This document shows, one piece after another, positions 8,465 to 16,914 of a stretch of 64,000 bases of DNA. Made by a program: the position numbers and the translations under genes. How positions within the stretch are numbered: the first letter of the stretch is position 1; each line of letters starts with the position of its first letter. Source of the DNA: JACOTK01 sp963743945 (GTDB lineage: Bacteria; Actinomycetota; Acidimicrobiia; Acidimicrobiales; CADCSY01); contig CAVURO010000004.1 of the NCBI GenBank assembly GCA_963743945.1, forward strand, positions 174,394 through 238,393, written 5' to 3'. Below the pieces are notes generated by a model. It saw only the letters and a list, made by a program, of their open reading frames with translations, ran no database searches and was not told the origin of the DNA.

Positions 8465-9196
8465 ATGACTCCCCCGGCCGCTGCGCGAGCCCTCAACGCG
8501 ACCAAGATCTACGGCAGGGGCGACACGGCGGTCCACGCGCTCTCGGACGTTTCGGTCGAGCTGCACGCCGGGCGCTTCACCGCCATCATGGGCCCGTCGG
8601 GCTCGGGCAAGTCCACGCTGATGCACTGCTTCGCCGGGCTCGACACCTTGACGTCGGGACAGATGTTCCTCGGCGACACGGAGCTCTCGCAGCTCGATGA
8701 GAAGGCGCTGACCCTCCTGCGCCGTGACCATGTGGGCTTCGTGTTCCAGGCCTACAACCTGGTGCCCACGCTCACCGCGCTCGAGAACATCACCCTCCCC
8801 ATGACCCTGGGCGGTCACAAGCCCGACCAGGCCTGGCTCGACAAGGTCGTCAAGACGCTCGGACTCGGCGACCGCCTCTCCCATCGACCGTCCGAGCTCT
8901 CGGGCGGCCAGCAGCAGCGGGTTGCGGTCGCCCGCGCCCTGGCGGGTCGTCCGCAGATCATCTTCGCCGACGAGCCGACGGGCAATCTCGACTCACGATC
9001 GGGCGCCGACGTGCTCCGATTCCTGCGCAACGCCGTGGACGAGTTCGCCCAGACCATCGTGATGGTGACCCACGACCCGGGCGCCGCCAGTGGGGCCGAC
9101 CGGGTCATCTTCCTCGCGGATGGCGCGGTCGTCGGCGATCTGGAGGAGCCGACGACCGACGAAGTGCTCGAACGCATGCGGATGTTCGGACCCTGA
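8465..9196 (+). CDS. ABC transporter ATP-binding protein (MacB/LolD type)
   Basis: 243 residues with all nucleotide-binding motifs: Walker A GPSGSGKST, Q-loop VFQAYNLVP, signature LSGGQQQR, Walker B IIFADEP and H-loop MVTHD. The Q-loop and the short form are typical of MacB/LolD/FtsE-type ATPases that drive mechanotransmission rather than bulk transport. The FtsX-like permease starts two bases after its stop, so this is a matched pair. Confidence 0.93.
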   Translation: MTPPAAARALNATKIYGRGDTAVHALSDVSVELHAGRFTAIMGPSGSGKSTLMHCFAGLDTLTSGQMFLGDTELSQLDEKALTLLRRDHVGFVFQAYNLVPTLTALENITLPMTLGGHKPDQAWLDKVVKTLGLGDRLSHRPSELSGGQQQRVAVARALAGRPQIIFADEPTGNLDSRSGADVLRFLRNAVDEFAQTIVMVTHDPGAASGADRVIFLADGAVVGDLEEPTTDEVLERMRMFGP

Positions 9197-9197
9197 C

Positions 9198-11732
9198 ATG
9201 TTCAAGCTGCTGGTGCGCAACCTCCTCGCGCACAAGTTCCGCTTCCTCCTGACCGCCTTCTCGGTGGTTCTGGGCGTCGGCTTCGTCGTGGGTTCGTTCG
9301 TGCTCACCGACAGCCTCCGGAAGTCCTTCGACGAGGTCTTCGATCAGGCGACCTCGGGACTCGATCTGGCCGTCCGCGCGAAGTCGGACTTCGACAACCC
9401 GGCCGACGACCGCGCCCCGATGCCCGAGGCGCTGCTCGAGGTGGTTCGTGCGACTCCCGGCGTCGACATCGCAGCGGGTGAGGTCAGCGGCTACGCACAG
9501 GTGGTGGGTCCCGACGGAAAGCCGGCAACGACCCAGGGGGCTCCGCTCATCGGCACGTCCTGGACACCCTCTGCCGAGCTCAGCGCCCTCAGGCTGAACA
9601 GCGGGAAGCCTCCCATGGGCCAGGACGAGGTCGTCCTCGACACCGACACCGCGGCGGGTCTCGACATCGCCGTGGGCGACCGGGTCACCGTCCTGTTGCA
9701 GGGACCCAGTCGGGTCTTCAGGGTCTCGGGCATCGCGAGCTTCGGGGAGAAGAACCAGCTCGCAGGCGCCCGGATCACGTCCTTCGATCTCGAGACCGCA
9801 CAGGAGGTCCTCGGCAATCCGGGAACCCTCGACGGCATCTCGGTGGCGACCACCCGTGATGGCGACGTGGCCGAGGTCCGCGCGGCGCTCGCCGCTGCGC
9901 TCCCGAGCACCGTTGAGGTCGTCACCCGCCAAAAGGTCATCGACGAGAGCCTCGATCAGTTCAGCGCCTTCGTCGATGTCTTCGGCACTGCGCTGTTGGG
10001 CTTTGCCGCCATCGCCCTGTTCGTGAGCTCGTTCGTCATCACCAACACCTTCACGATCATCGTGGGCCAACGGACCCGAGAGCTCGCACTGCTTCGGGCC
10101 ATCGGCGCGACCCCGGCCCAGGTGCGGGCAGTCATGATGGGCGAGGCGCTCACCGTGGGCGTCGTGGCCACGGTCCTGGGCCTCGGCGTCGGACTGCTCA
10201 TCGCGCAGGCAATCCGGGCGATCTTCGACGCCGGCGGGGCGGCGCTGCCCGACTCCTCGACGGTGATCGCCCCCCGCACGATCGTGGTCGCCCTGGTGGT
10301 CGGCATCGGCGTCACCGTTGTCGCCGCGCTGCTCCCCGCACGCAAGGCGTCTCGCATCTCGCCCATGGAGGCCATGAACGCCGGCCTCTCGGCCGAGAAC
10401 GACCATGCCCGCGCCCGAGTCGCCATCGCCGCGGGCATCACCTTGGCCGGAGCGGCGGGGCTGCTCAACGGGCTCTTCATCAGCGATGGGGCGTTCTCGA
10501 CCTGGCTCAGCCTCGGCGCGGGGTCCATGTTGTTCTTCATCGGCGTGGCGGCGCTCAGTGCCTACGTGGCGCGTCCTATCGCCCTGGTCCTCGGCTTCCT
10601 CTACCCCCGCATGTTCGGGATGACCGGCGCGCTCGCACGGCAGAACGCTGCTCGAAACCCCTCACGCACGGCGTCGGCGGCGTCGGCGCTCATGATCGGC
10701 CTTGCCCTGGTCTCCATGGTCTCGGTCATCGGCAACTCGATCAAGACCACCGTGGTGAATGGGGTTCGCGACTCGACCCGGGCGGATTTCATCATTCAGT
10801 CCGACGGCTTCACCGGCTTCAGCAGTGAACTGGCCAAGGATCTGGGTGGTCTGGCCGAGGTCCGAGACGTCGGGCGCCTCCGCGTCGCGCGACTGCGCAT
10901 CGACGGCGACACCAAGCAGGTCACTGCGACCGACGCGGCGACTCTGGGGTCGCTCGTCGATCTCGACCTGGAGGCGGGAAGCATCGGTGCGCTCGTCGAC
11001 AACGGCATTCTCGTGCACCATGACCCTGCCGCCGACCTGGGCCTCTCGGTAGGTGACACGATCACCGGCTCCTTTCCCGCCACCGGCAACCAACGGCTTC
11101 GAGTCGCCGGCATCTACGGCGACGCAAGCCTGATGGGCAACTGGATCATCGACATGGACACCTACGAGGCCAACGCCGCGGACCGACTCGACTTCCTCGT
11201 GTTCGCTCGGATCAACGACGGTGTGGACCCCGCCCGTGCCCGTTCTGCGATCGAGTCGGTGACGGACTCCTTTCCCCAGACGACCCTTCGCAGCCAACAG
11301 GAGTACCGGGACAACCAGGAGGCTCAGCTGGACCAGTTCCTCGCGGTCGTCAACGCGCTGCTCGGCCTGGCGATCATCATCGCGCTGCTCGGCATCGTCA
11401 ACACCTTGGCCCTGTCGGTCATCGAGCGCACCCGTGAGCTGGGGCTGCTGCGGGCCGTGGGCATGACCCGGCGTCAGGTGCGACGCATGGTGCGCTGGGA
11501 GGCAGTGCTGATCAGCGTCTTCGGCGGCCTGACCGGCACGGCCATCGGCATCCTCTTCGGCGTGGCCCTGGGTACGGCGCTGCCCGACAGCCTGGTCAAG
11601 ACCGTCAGCGTGCCCGGTGGTCAGCTCGTGGGCTTCGTGGTCATCGCCGGGCTGTTCGGCCTGTTCGCCGGCTCCATCCCCGCCCGGCGCGCCGCCAAGC
11701 TCGACATCCTCACGGCCATGGCGAGCGCCTGA
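9198..11732 (+). CDS. ABC transporter permease, duplicated FtsX/MacB domains
   Basis: 844 residues. One transmembrane helix lies near residues 17-40, then a large extracytoplasmic domain (about 45-260), then three FtsX-type helices (about 265-400). A second copy of this arrangement follows: helices near 440-500, an extracytoplasmic domain 540-710, and three helices to the end. ELALLRAIGATPAQVRAVM and its repeat ELGLLRAVGMTRRQVRRMV are the diagnostic cytoplasmic motifs. This large duplicated permease form is typical of actinobacteria. With the adjacent ATPase it likely exports or extracts a lipid, peptide or lipoprotein; the substrate is unknown. Confidence 0.92.
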   Translation: MFKLLVRNLLAHKFRFLLTAFSVVLGVGFVVGSFVLTDSLRKSFDEVFDQATSGLDLAVRAKSDFDNPADDRAPMPEALLEVVRATPGVDIAAGEVSGYAQVVGPDGKPATTQGAPLIGTSWTPSAELSALRLNSGKPPMGQDEVVLDTDTAAGLDIAVGDRVTVLLQGPSRVFRVSGIASFGEKNQLAGARITSFDLETAQEVLGNPGTLDGISVATTRDGDVAEVRAALAAALPSTVEVVTRQKVIDESLDQFSAFVDVFGTALLGFAAIALFVSSFVITNTFTIIVGQRTRELALLRAIGATPAQVRAVMMGEALTVGVVATVLGLGVGLLIAQAIRAIFDAGGAALPDSSTVIAPRTIVVALVVGIGVTVVAALLPARKASRISPMEAMNAGLSAENDHARARVAIAAGITLAGAAGLLNGLFISDGAFSTWLSLGAGSMLFFIGVAALSAYVARPIALVLGFLYPRMFGMTGALARQNAARNPSRTASAASALMIGLALVSMVSVIGNSIKTTVVNGVRDSTRADFIIQSDGFTGFSSELAKDLGGLAEVRDVGRLRVARLRIDGDTKQVTATDAATLGSLVDLDLEAGSIGALVDNGILVHHDPAADLGLSVGDTITGSFPATGNQRLRVAGIYGDASLMGNWIIDMDTYEANAADRLDFLVFARINDGVDPARARSAIESVTDSFPQTTLRSQQEYRDNQEAQLDQFLAVVNALLGLAIIIALLGIVNTLALSVIERTRELGLLRAVGMTRRQVRRMVRWEAVLISVFGGLTGTAIGILFGVALGTALPDSLVKTVSVPGGQLVGFVVIAGLFGLFAGSIPARRAAKLDILTAMASA

Positions 11733-11770
11733 ACCGCCCTCCTGAACCGCCCGCCTGTTCTCCCGCACGG

Positions 11771-11786
11771 CGGGGGGTAGCCCCCG
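11771..11786. terminator. GC-rich hairpin between convergent genes
   Basis: Perfect 6-bp stem CGGGGG/CCCCCG with a GTAG loop, in the 84-bp gap between the plus-strand permease and the minus-strand gene ending at 11817. No U-tract follows on either side, so it would be an actinobacterial-style stem-only terminator serving both genes. Confidence 0.5.
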
Positions 11787-11816
11787 GCCACCACCCCTCA
11801 CCGTGCGCGATCCGTG

Positions 11817-12719
11817 TCACCGATACAGCCGAGCAGCCAACCTCCGCTGGGCGCCGGGCAACACCACATGGCCCAGGTCGTATCGGTCGAGCACCGCGGT
11901 CATGCGCTCGAGGGCGAGCGACCCGTGGGTTTCGATGGGGATGAGGGGCCGGTTCCGGCGGTCGAAACGAACGCCCTGAAACGACAGGACGCTCGGTCGG
12001 GTCGGCGCATAGGTCAGGTAGGTCCGCTCGGCCAGGTCGTCCTCACGTCCGAGTGGGATCACCCCGACGTGACCACCGAAATCCCGGAGTGCCTCGTCGA
12101 ATCGGTGATGCACGGGCTCCTGCACGATGACCCCCTGGTTGGCCACGACTCGACATGCGGGCTGGATCGCCAGCAGGTCACCGCCCGCGATGTCCAGGGT
12201 CCGGGAGAGGAAGCCTCCGGAGGCACAGGCCACGCCCGCGAGCATCACCTGGATGCAGCGCACCCCCTCGTGCATCGAGACCAGATGATCGGGGACACCA
12301 ACGGATGCGGGCAGGCGAAGACCGATCGGCCCGCTCGCCACCAACTCCGAGATCACCGCCCGCGCCTCCCATGCATCGAGGCCCTCGGCAAGAGCGGCCC
12401 AGTCGGTCACCGTGTCCAGACGCTCCGGGGTGGTCGTCACCCATGCCGGAGCGTGGGGCGAGCGCCCGCAGAGCAGGTTGAGCCGCTCGCTCGCCCGCAC
12501 GTCGCTCGATGCCGTGAGGACGTAGATGTTCGCAAAGCCGTGGAGCGCCACGGACCCGGCGACGACCGCACGCGCCGCGATCTCCCGGTGCGCGGGATGT
12601 GCGAGGCGAAGCGCGGACGTCGTCGAACCCGGCCCCTCGACCTTATCGGTCCCGACCTCATCGGTCCCGACCTCATCGCCCTCGACCTCATCGACCATCA
12701 ACGCGTCCCGAGCGATCAT
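11817..12719 (-). CDS. Uncharacterised protein, possibly a distant YrdC/Sua5-like protein
   Basis: 300 residues. After a repeat-derived acidic N-terminus (residues 10-28, VEGDEVGTDEVGTDKVEG), the body begins HREIAARAVVAGSVALHGFANIYVL and has SGPIGLRLPASVGVP near residue 155. These loosely recall the threonylcarbamoyl-AMP synthase fold (gating loop, 'glR.P' segment), but the usual K.R..P substrate motif is absent or altered (GRSPHAP). I would treat the function as unknown. The gene is isolated, convergent with the ABC permease, and its true start could be the first ATG or one after the acidic repeat. Confidence 0.5.
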   Translation of the reverse strand: MIARDALMVDEVEGDEVGTDEVGTDKVEGPGSTTSALRLAHPAHREIAARAVVAGSVALHGFANIYVLTASSDVRASERLNLLCGRSPHAPAWVTTTPERLDTVTDWAALAEGLDAWEARAVISELVASGPIGLRLPASVGVPDHLVSMHEGVRCIQVMLAGVACASGGFLSRTLDIAGGDLLAIQPACRVVANQGVIVQEPVHHRFDEALRDFGGHVGVIPLGREDDLAERTYLTYAPTRPSVLSFQGVRFDRRNRPLIPIETHGSLALERMTAVLDRYDLGHVVLPGAQRRLAARLYR

Positions 12720-12776
12720 CGCCTCTCCTGCCGGTCATATCGTCCTGACTGCCGCATCCTGACTGCCGCATCCAAC
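12640..12776. repeat. 15-bp tandem repeat at gene start and a 14-bp doublet upstream
   Basis: At about 12642-12700 four copies of CGGTCCCGACCTCAT-like units lie in the 5' coding part of the uncharacterised gene, in frame. Upstream at about 12748-12775, CTGACTGCCGCATC occurs twice in tandem in non-coding DNA, where the unit (14 bp) is not a multiple of three. An imperfect inverted repeat (CAGAGTCCG...CCGGCTCTG) sits at about 12793-12817. Confidence 0.75.
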
Positions 12777-12946
12777 CGGACCGACACAGCATCAGAGTCC
12801 GCCGGACCGGCTCTGATACGGGAGATCCGGGAGATGTCGCCCGAATGCCGCTGCAACCGCAGCCGACAGGCGCGCGCGTGACCTCACCGAGAGCGGCGCC
12901 GACCTGCCTTATGGCCCGGTTCGCGCCGGCCGCCTAGGGTGAAGCG

Positions 12947-14372
12947 GTGCTGGACGTGGTGGTGGTGGGAGCAGGGCCGAACGGTCTGGCCGCCGCCATC
13001 ACCTGCGCCGAAGCCGGTCGGTCGGTGCTCGTGCTGGAAGCAGCCGACACGGTCGGGGGAGGTTCCCGGAGCGCCGCGCTCACCCTCTCGGGCTTCGTCC
13101 ACGATGTGTGCTCGGCCATCCACCCGTTCGCGGCGGTCTCGCCGTTCTTCGCCGCCGCCGGGCTGGCGGAGCACGGGCTCGAGCTGGTGCACCCCGAGGT
13201 GCCGCTCGTGCACCCCCTCGACGGTGGCCGAGCCGGCGTGCTGCACCGATCGCTCGCCGACACGGTCGAGCAGCTCGACATCGACGGTGCGGCCTGGGAT
13301 CGCCTCATCGGCTGGACGACCCGGCACTGGCCGAACATCGCCGACGAGCGTCCTCGGGCCCCTCCTGCGGGTGCCGCGCCACCCGCTCACCATGGCCGGC
13401 TTCGGGCTGCGGGGCGCTCCCCCGGCCACGCTGACTGCCCGCACCTTCCGGACCGACGAGGCCCGCGGCCTGCTCGCCGGAGCCGCCGCCCACTCCTTTC
13501 TGCCCCTGTCGCGCCCGCTCACCACCGCCCTGGGACTGATGCTCCTCGCGTCCGGGCACGTGGCCGGCTGGCCCGCCGCCCGCGGCGGCTCCCAGGCCAT
13601 CGCCGACGCCATGGCGAGCCGGTTGCGCCAACTCGGCGGCACGATCGAGACCGGACACCCCGTCCGGGGCCTCGACGACCTCCCCGACTCGCGGGTCGTG
13701 CTCTTCGACGTGGGCCCACGCGCCCTCCTGCAGATCTGCGGCGATGCCCTCCCCACCGGCTACGTCCGGCGCCTGGGTCGGTTCCGGTACGGACCCGGGG
13801 TCTTCAAGATGGACTATGCGCTGTCCGAGCCGGTTCCCTGGACGCATCCGGACGCTCGGCGGGCCGGGTCGCTCCACCTCGGCGGCACCCTCGCCGAGGT
13901 GGCGGCCTGCGAGGCGGACGTGGCGGCCGGCCGCCACCCGGAGCGGCCCTTCGTGCTGGTGGCCCAGCCGAGCCTCTTCGACCCCACCCGCGCCCCCGAC
14001 GGCCGGCACACGCTGTGGACCTACTGCCACGTCCCCGGCGGCTCCACCCTCGACATGACCCACGCCATCGAGGCCCAGATCGAGCGCTTCGCTCCCGGCT
14101 TCCGCGACGTGGTGCTGGAGCGCCACGTCGCCGACAGCGCCTGGTACGAGGCCTACAACCCGAACCTCGTCGGCGGCGACGTCAACGGCGGCTCCTTCGC
14201 CGGCACCCAGCTGGTGCTGCGCCCCCGCCCCGGCGTGCACCCCTACCGGACGGGCAACCCGAGGTTCCTGCTCTGCTCGGCGTCCACCCCGCCCGGCGGT
14301 GGCGTCCACGGCATGTGCGGGGTCCACGCCGCCCGAGATGCTCTACGTCTGTTGTCCGCCGGCACCCGATAG
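12947..14372 (+). pseudogene. Phytoene-desaturase-like FAD oxidoreductase, one frameshift
   Basis: The N-terminal frame (from 12947) has the dinucleotide-binding motif VVVGAGPNGLAAA and runs to about 13350. The rest of the protein continues in the next frame with FGLRGAPPATLTARTF, GPGVFKMDYAL, HVPGGSTLDMT, ERFAPGF and CSASTPPGGGVHGMCG, all characteristic of the CrtI/PYROXD2-like FAD-dependent amine/carotenoid oxidoreductases. One extra base (C at about 13349, in GACGAGCGTCCTC) explains the shift; without it the protein would be about 475 residues and complete to its end. Either a young pseudogene or a consensus error. No carotenoid genes are adjacent. Confidence 0.85.
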
Positions 14373-14593
14373 CGACGACGGCCACTTCGCGGAACGCGCT
14401 GCACCCTGCCCCAGCGCCGGAGAACTCCGAATCCCGTCCACGACGGAACCAGGGCGACGGATCGGGCCACCACGATCATCAGACTTGTCCACCGAGAGCT
14501 CCTTCGGCACCCTGCCATCGAGCTGGACGACGATCACATCGACCAGCCGGCAACATCTCGCAGCGGCGCCCCGACCCGCGGGCAAGGGCACGC

Positions 14594-14629
14594 CAGGGCT
14601 CACGGCAGGGCTCACGGCAGGGCTAGGGA
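14594..14629. repeat. 12-bp tandem repeat, three copies
   Basis: CAGGGCTCACGG is repeated about three times, the last copy degenerate. It overlaps the 3' end of the HxlR regulator gene (stop at 14623-14625). The interval 14373-14593 holds nothing I can recognise. Confidence 0.75.
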
Positions 14630-15123
14630 GCGAGGCCTGCGCGCTCGGCGAGAACGCTCGTGCCCCGGCGGGCTCGGAGACCGGGACCGGGGGCGGTGCG
14701 GACGTCATCGGCCTCGAGCGGCTTCCCACAGGCCGAGCAGCACACGGTCGCCACCGTCTCCGACCCGCAACCGGCGTGGGTGAAGCGAGCCGGTACGCCC
14801 TCGTCGCCGGCGGTCCAGCGGTCACCCCACGCGGTGACGGCGAACAGGGCGGGCATGAGGTCGGCGCCCCGTTCGGTCAGCAGATAGTCGAAGCGCGGCT
14901 GGCGCTCCTGGTAGGGGCGGCGGTGGAGCAGGCCGCCGGCCACGAGTCGCTCGAGGCGGTCGGTGAGCACGTTGCGGGCCACCCCGAGGTCGCGCTGGAG
15001 GTCGTCGAAGCGGGTGACGCCCAGGTGCACGTCCCGCAGGACCAGCACCGACCAGGAATCGCCCAGGACGGCGAGGGTTCGGGCCAGTGAGCACGTGAAC
15101 GCCGAGAGGTCGGTCCTTGCCAT
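14623..15123 (-). CDS. HxlR-family winged-helix transcriptional regulator
   Basis: 166 residues. The HxlR domain covers residues 10-105: CSLARTLAVLGDSWSVLVLRD, the recognition helix region FDDLQRDLGVARNVLTDRLERL and the wing (YQERQPRFDYLLTERG). A C-terminal tail holds two CxxC-like pairs (CGSETVATVCCSACGK), which may bind zinc. HxlR proteins respond to small electrophiles or redox changes and often control the divergent gene. Here that is a SnoaL-like protein 84 bp away across a shared promoter region. Confidence 0.9.
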   Translation of the reverse strand: MARTDLSAFTCSLARTLAVLGDSWSVLVLRDVHLGVTRFDDLQRDLGVARNVLTDRLERLVAGGLLHRRPYQERQPRFDYLLTERGADLMPALFAVTAWGDRWTAGDEGVPARFTHAGCGSETVATVCCSACGKPLEADDVRTAPGPGLRARRGTSVLAERAGLAP

Positions 15124-15138
15124 CGGGCCATCCTACGA

Positions 15139-15153
15139 GTTGCCGGCGGCAAC
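15139..15153. promoter_or_regulatory. Inverted repeat between hxlR-type gene and divergent gene
   Basis: GTTGCC-GGC-GGCAAC is a perfect 6-bp inverted repeat, 16 bp upstream of the HxlR start. A related half-site (AAGTTGCTC) lies at about 15170. The position fits an autoregulatory operator covering the divergent promoters. Symmetry is seen; binding is inferred. Confidence 0.45.
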
Positions 15154-15207
15154 CTGCTCCACGTAGAGTCAAGTTGCTCATCGAAACTCGACTCCGAGGA
15201 GGGTGCT

Positions 15208-15666
15208 GTGTACCGACGAATCGTGGGCCGGAAGGTGCGGAAGGCGTGGGGCCATGTGGACGCGAGGGAGGTCGCCCCCCTCCTCGATGGCTTCGCCGCC
15301 ACCTTCGAGTACCGCTTCGTCGGCGACCACGCTCTCTCCGGCGTGCGGACCACCCGACCGACCATGGAGGCGTTCTTCGCCCGCCTGTTCCGGCTCCTCC
15401 CCGACGCCCGGTTCACCGTGGAGGACGTCATCGTACGAGGCTGGCCCTGGGACACTCGCGCCGTCGCCCTCGTCCGGGTCGACGCCCCCGGCGACTACCG
15501 CAACGAAGTGGCCCAGACCATCGACATCCGCTGGGGCCGCATCGTGGCCATCACCACCCTGGAGGACACCAAGAAGCTGAGCGACGCGCTCGATGCGCTC
15601 GCCGCCGCCGGCGTCGGCGAGGCCGCCGCCCCGCCCATCACCGACGCAGGCCCCGTCCCCGCCTGA
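15208..15666 (+). CDS. SnoaL/NTF2-like protein
   Basis: 152 residues from a GTG start. The pattern of an N-terminal helix, FEYRFVGDHALSGVRTTRPTMEAFFARLFRLLP, and a long curved beta-sheet with NEVAQTIDIRWGRIVAITTLEDTKK is that of the SnoaL-like polyketide-cyclase/NTF2 superfamily. Members act as small-molecule isomerases, cyclases or binding proteins. It is divergent from the HxlR regulator and is therefore its likely target. No specific reaction can be assigned. Confidence 0.75.
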   Translation: MYRRIVGRKVRKAWGHVDAREVAPLLDGFAATFEYRFVGDHALSGVRTTRPTMEAFFARLFRLLPDARFTVEDVIVRGWPWDTRAVALVRVDAPGDYRNEVAQTIDIRWGRIVAITTLEDTKKLSDALDALAAAGVGEAAAPPITDAGPVPA

Positions 15667-15761
15667 CCCAGACCTCGAACCACGGCGCAGTGCCGGTGCA
15701 ACGGCTTCGATGAGACGATCTTGCGACCAGCCCACACGCGATCCCATTAGGCTCGCCGTCG

Positions 15762-16421
15762 ATGACGATCCGGATCGTGCTGGCCGAGGACAACCCGCTG
15801 CTCCGGGAGGGCATCGAGCGAGTCCTGGAGCGCGCGGACGGCGTGGAGCTGGTGGGAGCGGCAGGCGACCTCCCGGGGATCGAGGCCCTGGTGGAAGCCG
15901 AATCGCCCGATGTCGTCGTCACCGACATCCGGATGCCCCCCACCGGCACGGACGAAGGGATCCAGCTGGCGACTCGCCTCCGCCAGGAGCACCCCGAGAT
16001 CGGGGTGGTGGTCCTCAGCCAGTACGTGGAGCCCGCCTACGCCCTGGCCCTCCTCGAAGCCGGGTCACAGGGTCGGGCCTACCTCCTGAAGGAGCGGGTC
16101 AGCGAGGTCGACGAGCTGGTGGCGGCCATCCTGAAGGTGGCGGCCGGCGGCTCGGTGATCGACGCCAAGGTGGTCGAATCGCTCGTCGCTGCTCGCAGGC
16201 CGGCCACCTCGGACCTCGACCGGCTCACGCCCCGAGAGCGTGAGATCCTGGCGGAGATGGCCCAGGGCAAGAACAACGCGGCCATCGCCACCGCCCTGGT
16301 GCTGTCCACCCGGGCGGTGGAGAAGCACACCAACTCCATCTTCTCCAAGCTGGGGCTCAGCGAGGAGGTCGACGTGAACCGGCGGGTCAAGGCGGTCCTG
16401 CTGTACCTGGCCGCCGCATGA
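15762..16421 (+). CDS. NarL/LuxR-type response regulator
   Basis: 219 residues. The receiver domain spans residues 1-120 with the acidic pocket (Glu9/Asp10), phospho-acceptor Asp55 (VVVTDIRMPP), and the conserved Lys in YLLKERV. The LuxR HTH spans about residues 150-215 (LTPREREILAEMAQGKNNAAIATAL...VEKHTNSIFSKLGL). Its likely partner is the histidine kinase at 16915-19011. The receiver is closely similar in wording to that of the cyclase fusion protein, suggesting that both listen to the same kinase. Confidence 0.93.
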   Translation: MTIRIVLAEDNPLLREGIERVLERADGVELVGAAGDLPGIEALVEAESPDVVVTDIRMPPTGTDEGIQLATRLRQEHPEIGVVVLSQYVEPAYALALLEAGSQGRAYLLKERVSEVDELVAAILKVAAGGSVIDAKVVESLVAARRPATSDLDRLTPREREILAEMAQGKNNAAIATALVLSTRAVEKHTNSIFSKLGLSEEVDVNRRVKAVLLYLAAA

Positions 16422-16478
16422 GGCGGGGAAGGTAGCCACACCACGGCCACACCTGGCCGCACCCTGGGAGGCAGCTCG

Positions 16479-16901
16479 GTGCCCGACGAAGATGAACAGG
16501 CGATGTCTTCCGGAACCGACGTGGTGACCGTGCTGGTCGTGGACGACCAGCTGCCGTTCCGCCTCGCCGCGCGCGCCGTGCTGCGTCGCACGGAGGGCTT
16601 CGAGCTGGCGGGAGAGGCAGTGGACGGCGACGAGGCCGTCGGCGTGGCAGCGGAGCTGCGGCCACGCCTGGTGCTGATGGACATCAACATGCCCCGCCTC
16701 AACGGCATCGATGCCACCCGCAGGATCCTCGAGGTCGTGCCGGACACGGTGGTGTTCCTGTGCTCCACCTACCAGCAGTCCGATCTCCCGGCCGAGGCGT
16801 CGACATCCGGCTTCGCCGCCTACGTGAACAAGGAGGAGCTCGACCCCGGGCTGCTCCGGCGCCTCTGGGACGGCCGTTCGGCGTCCACCGACGGCGGCTG
16901 A
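16479..16901 (+). CDS. Stand-alone receiver (REC) domain protein
   Basis: 140 residues. A single receiver domain with the acidic pair in VVDDQ, phospho-acceptor Asp in VLMDINMPRLNG, Thr/Ser in CSTYQQ and Lys in AYVNKEEL; there is no output domain. Single-domain receivers act as phosphate sinks or protein-interaction switches. The GTG at 16479 gives the full reading; ATG 16503 is an alternative. It lies 57 bp after the LuxR-type regulator and converges with the histidine kinase gene 13 bp away. Confidence 0.88.
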   Translation: MPDEDEQAMSSGTDVVTVLVVDDQLPFRLAARAVLRRTEGFELAGEAVDGDEAVGVAAELRPRLVLMDINMPRLNGIDATRRILEVVPDTVVFLCSTYQQSDLPAEASTSGFAAYVNKEELDPGLLRRLWDGRSASTDGG

Positions 16902-16914
16902 ACCCCCCGGTGTC

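Noticed and set aside
11817..12719. Confident assignment as threonylcarbamoyl-AMP synthase (Sua5)
   Set aside because: Only general shape and one short motif agree; the substrate-binding K.R..P motif is missing.
13340..13360. Programmed +1 frameshifting shared by the four isolated frameshifted genes
   Set aside because: The four sites have no common slippery sequence, stop codon or stimulatory structure that I can see.
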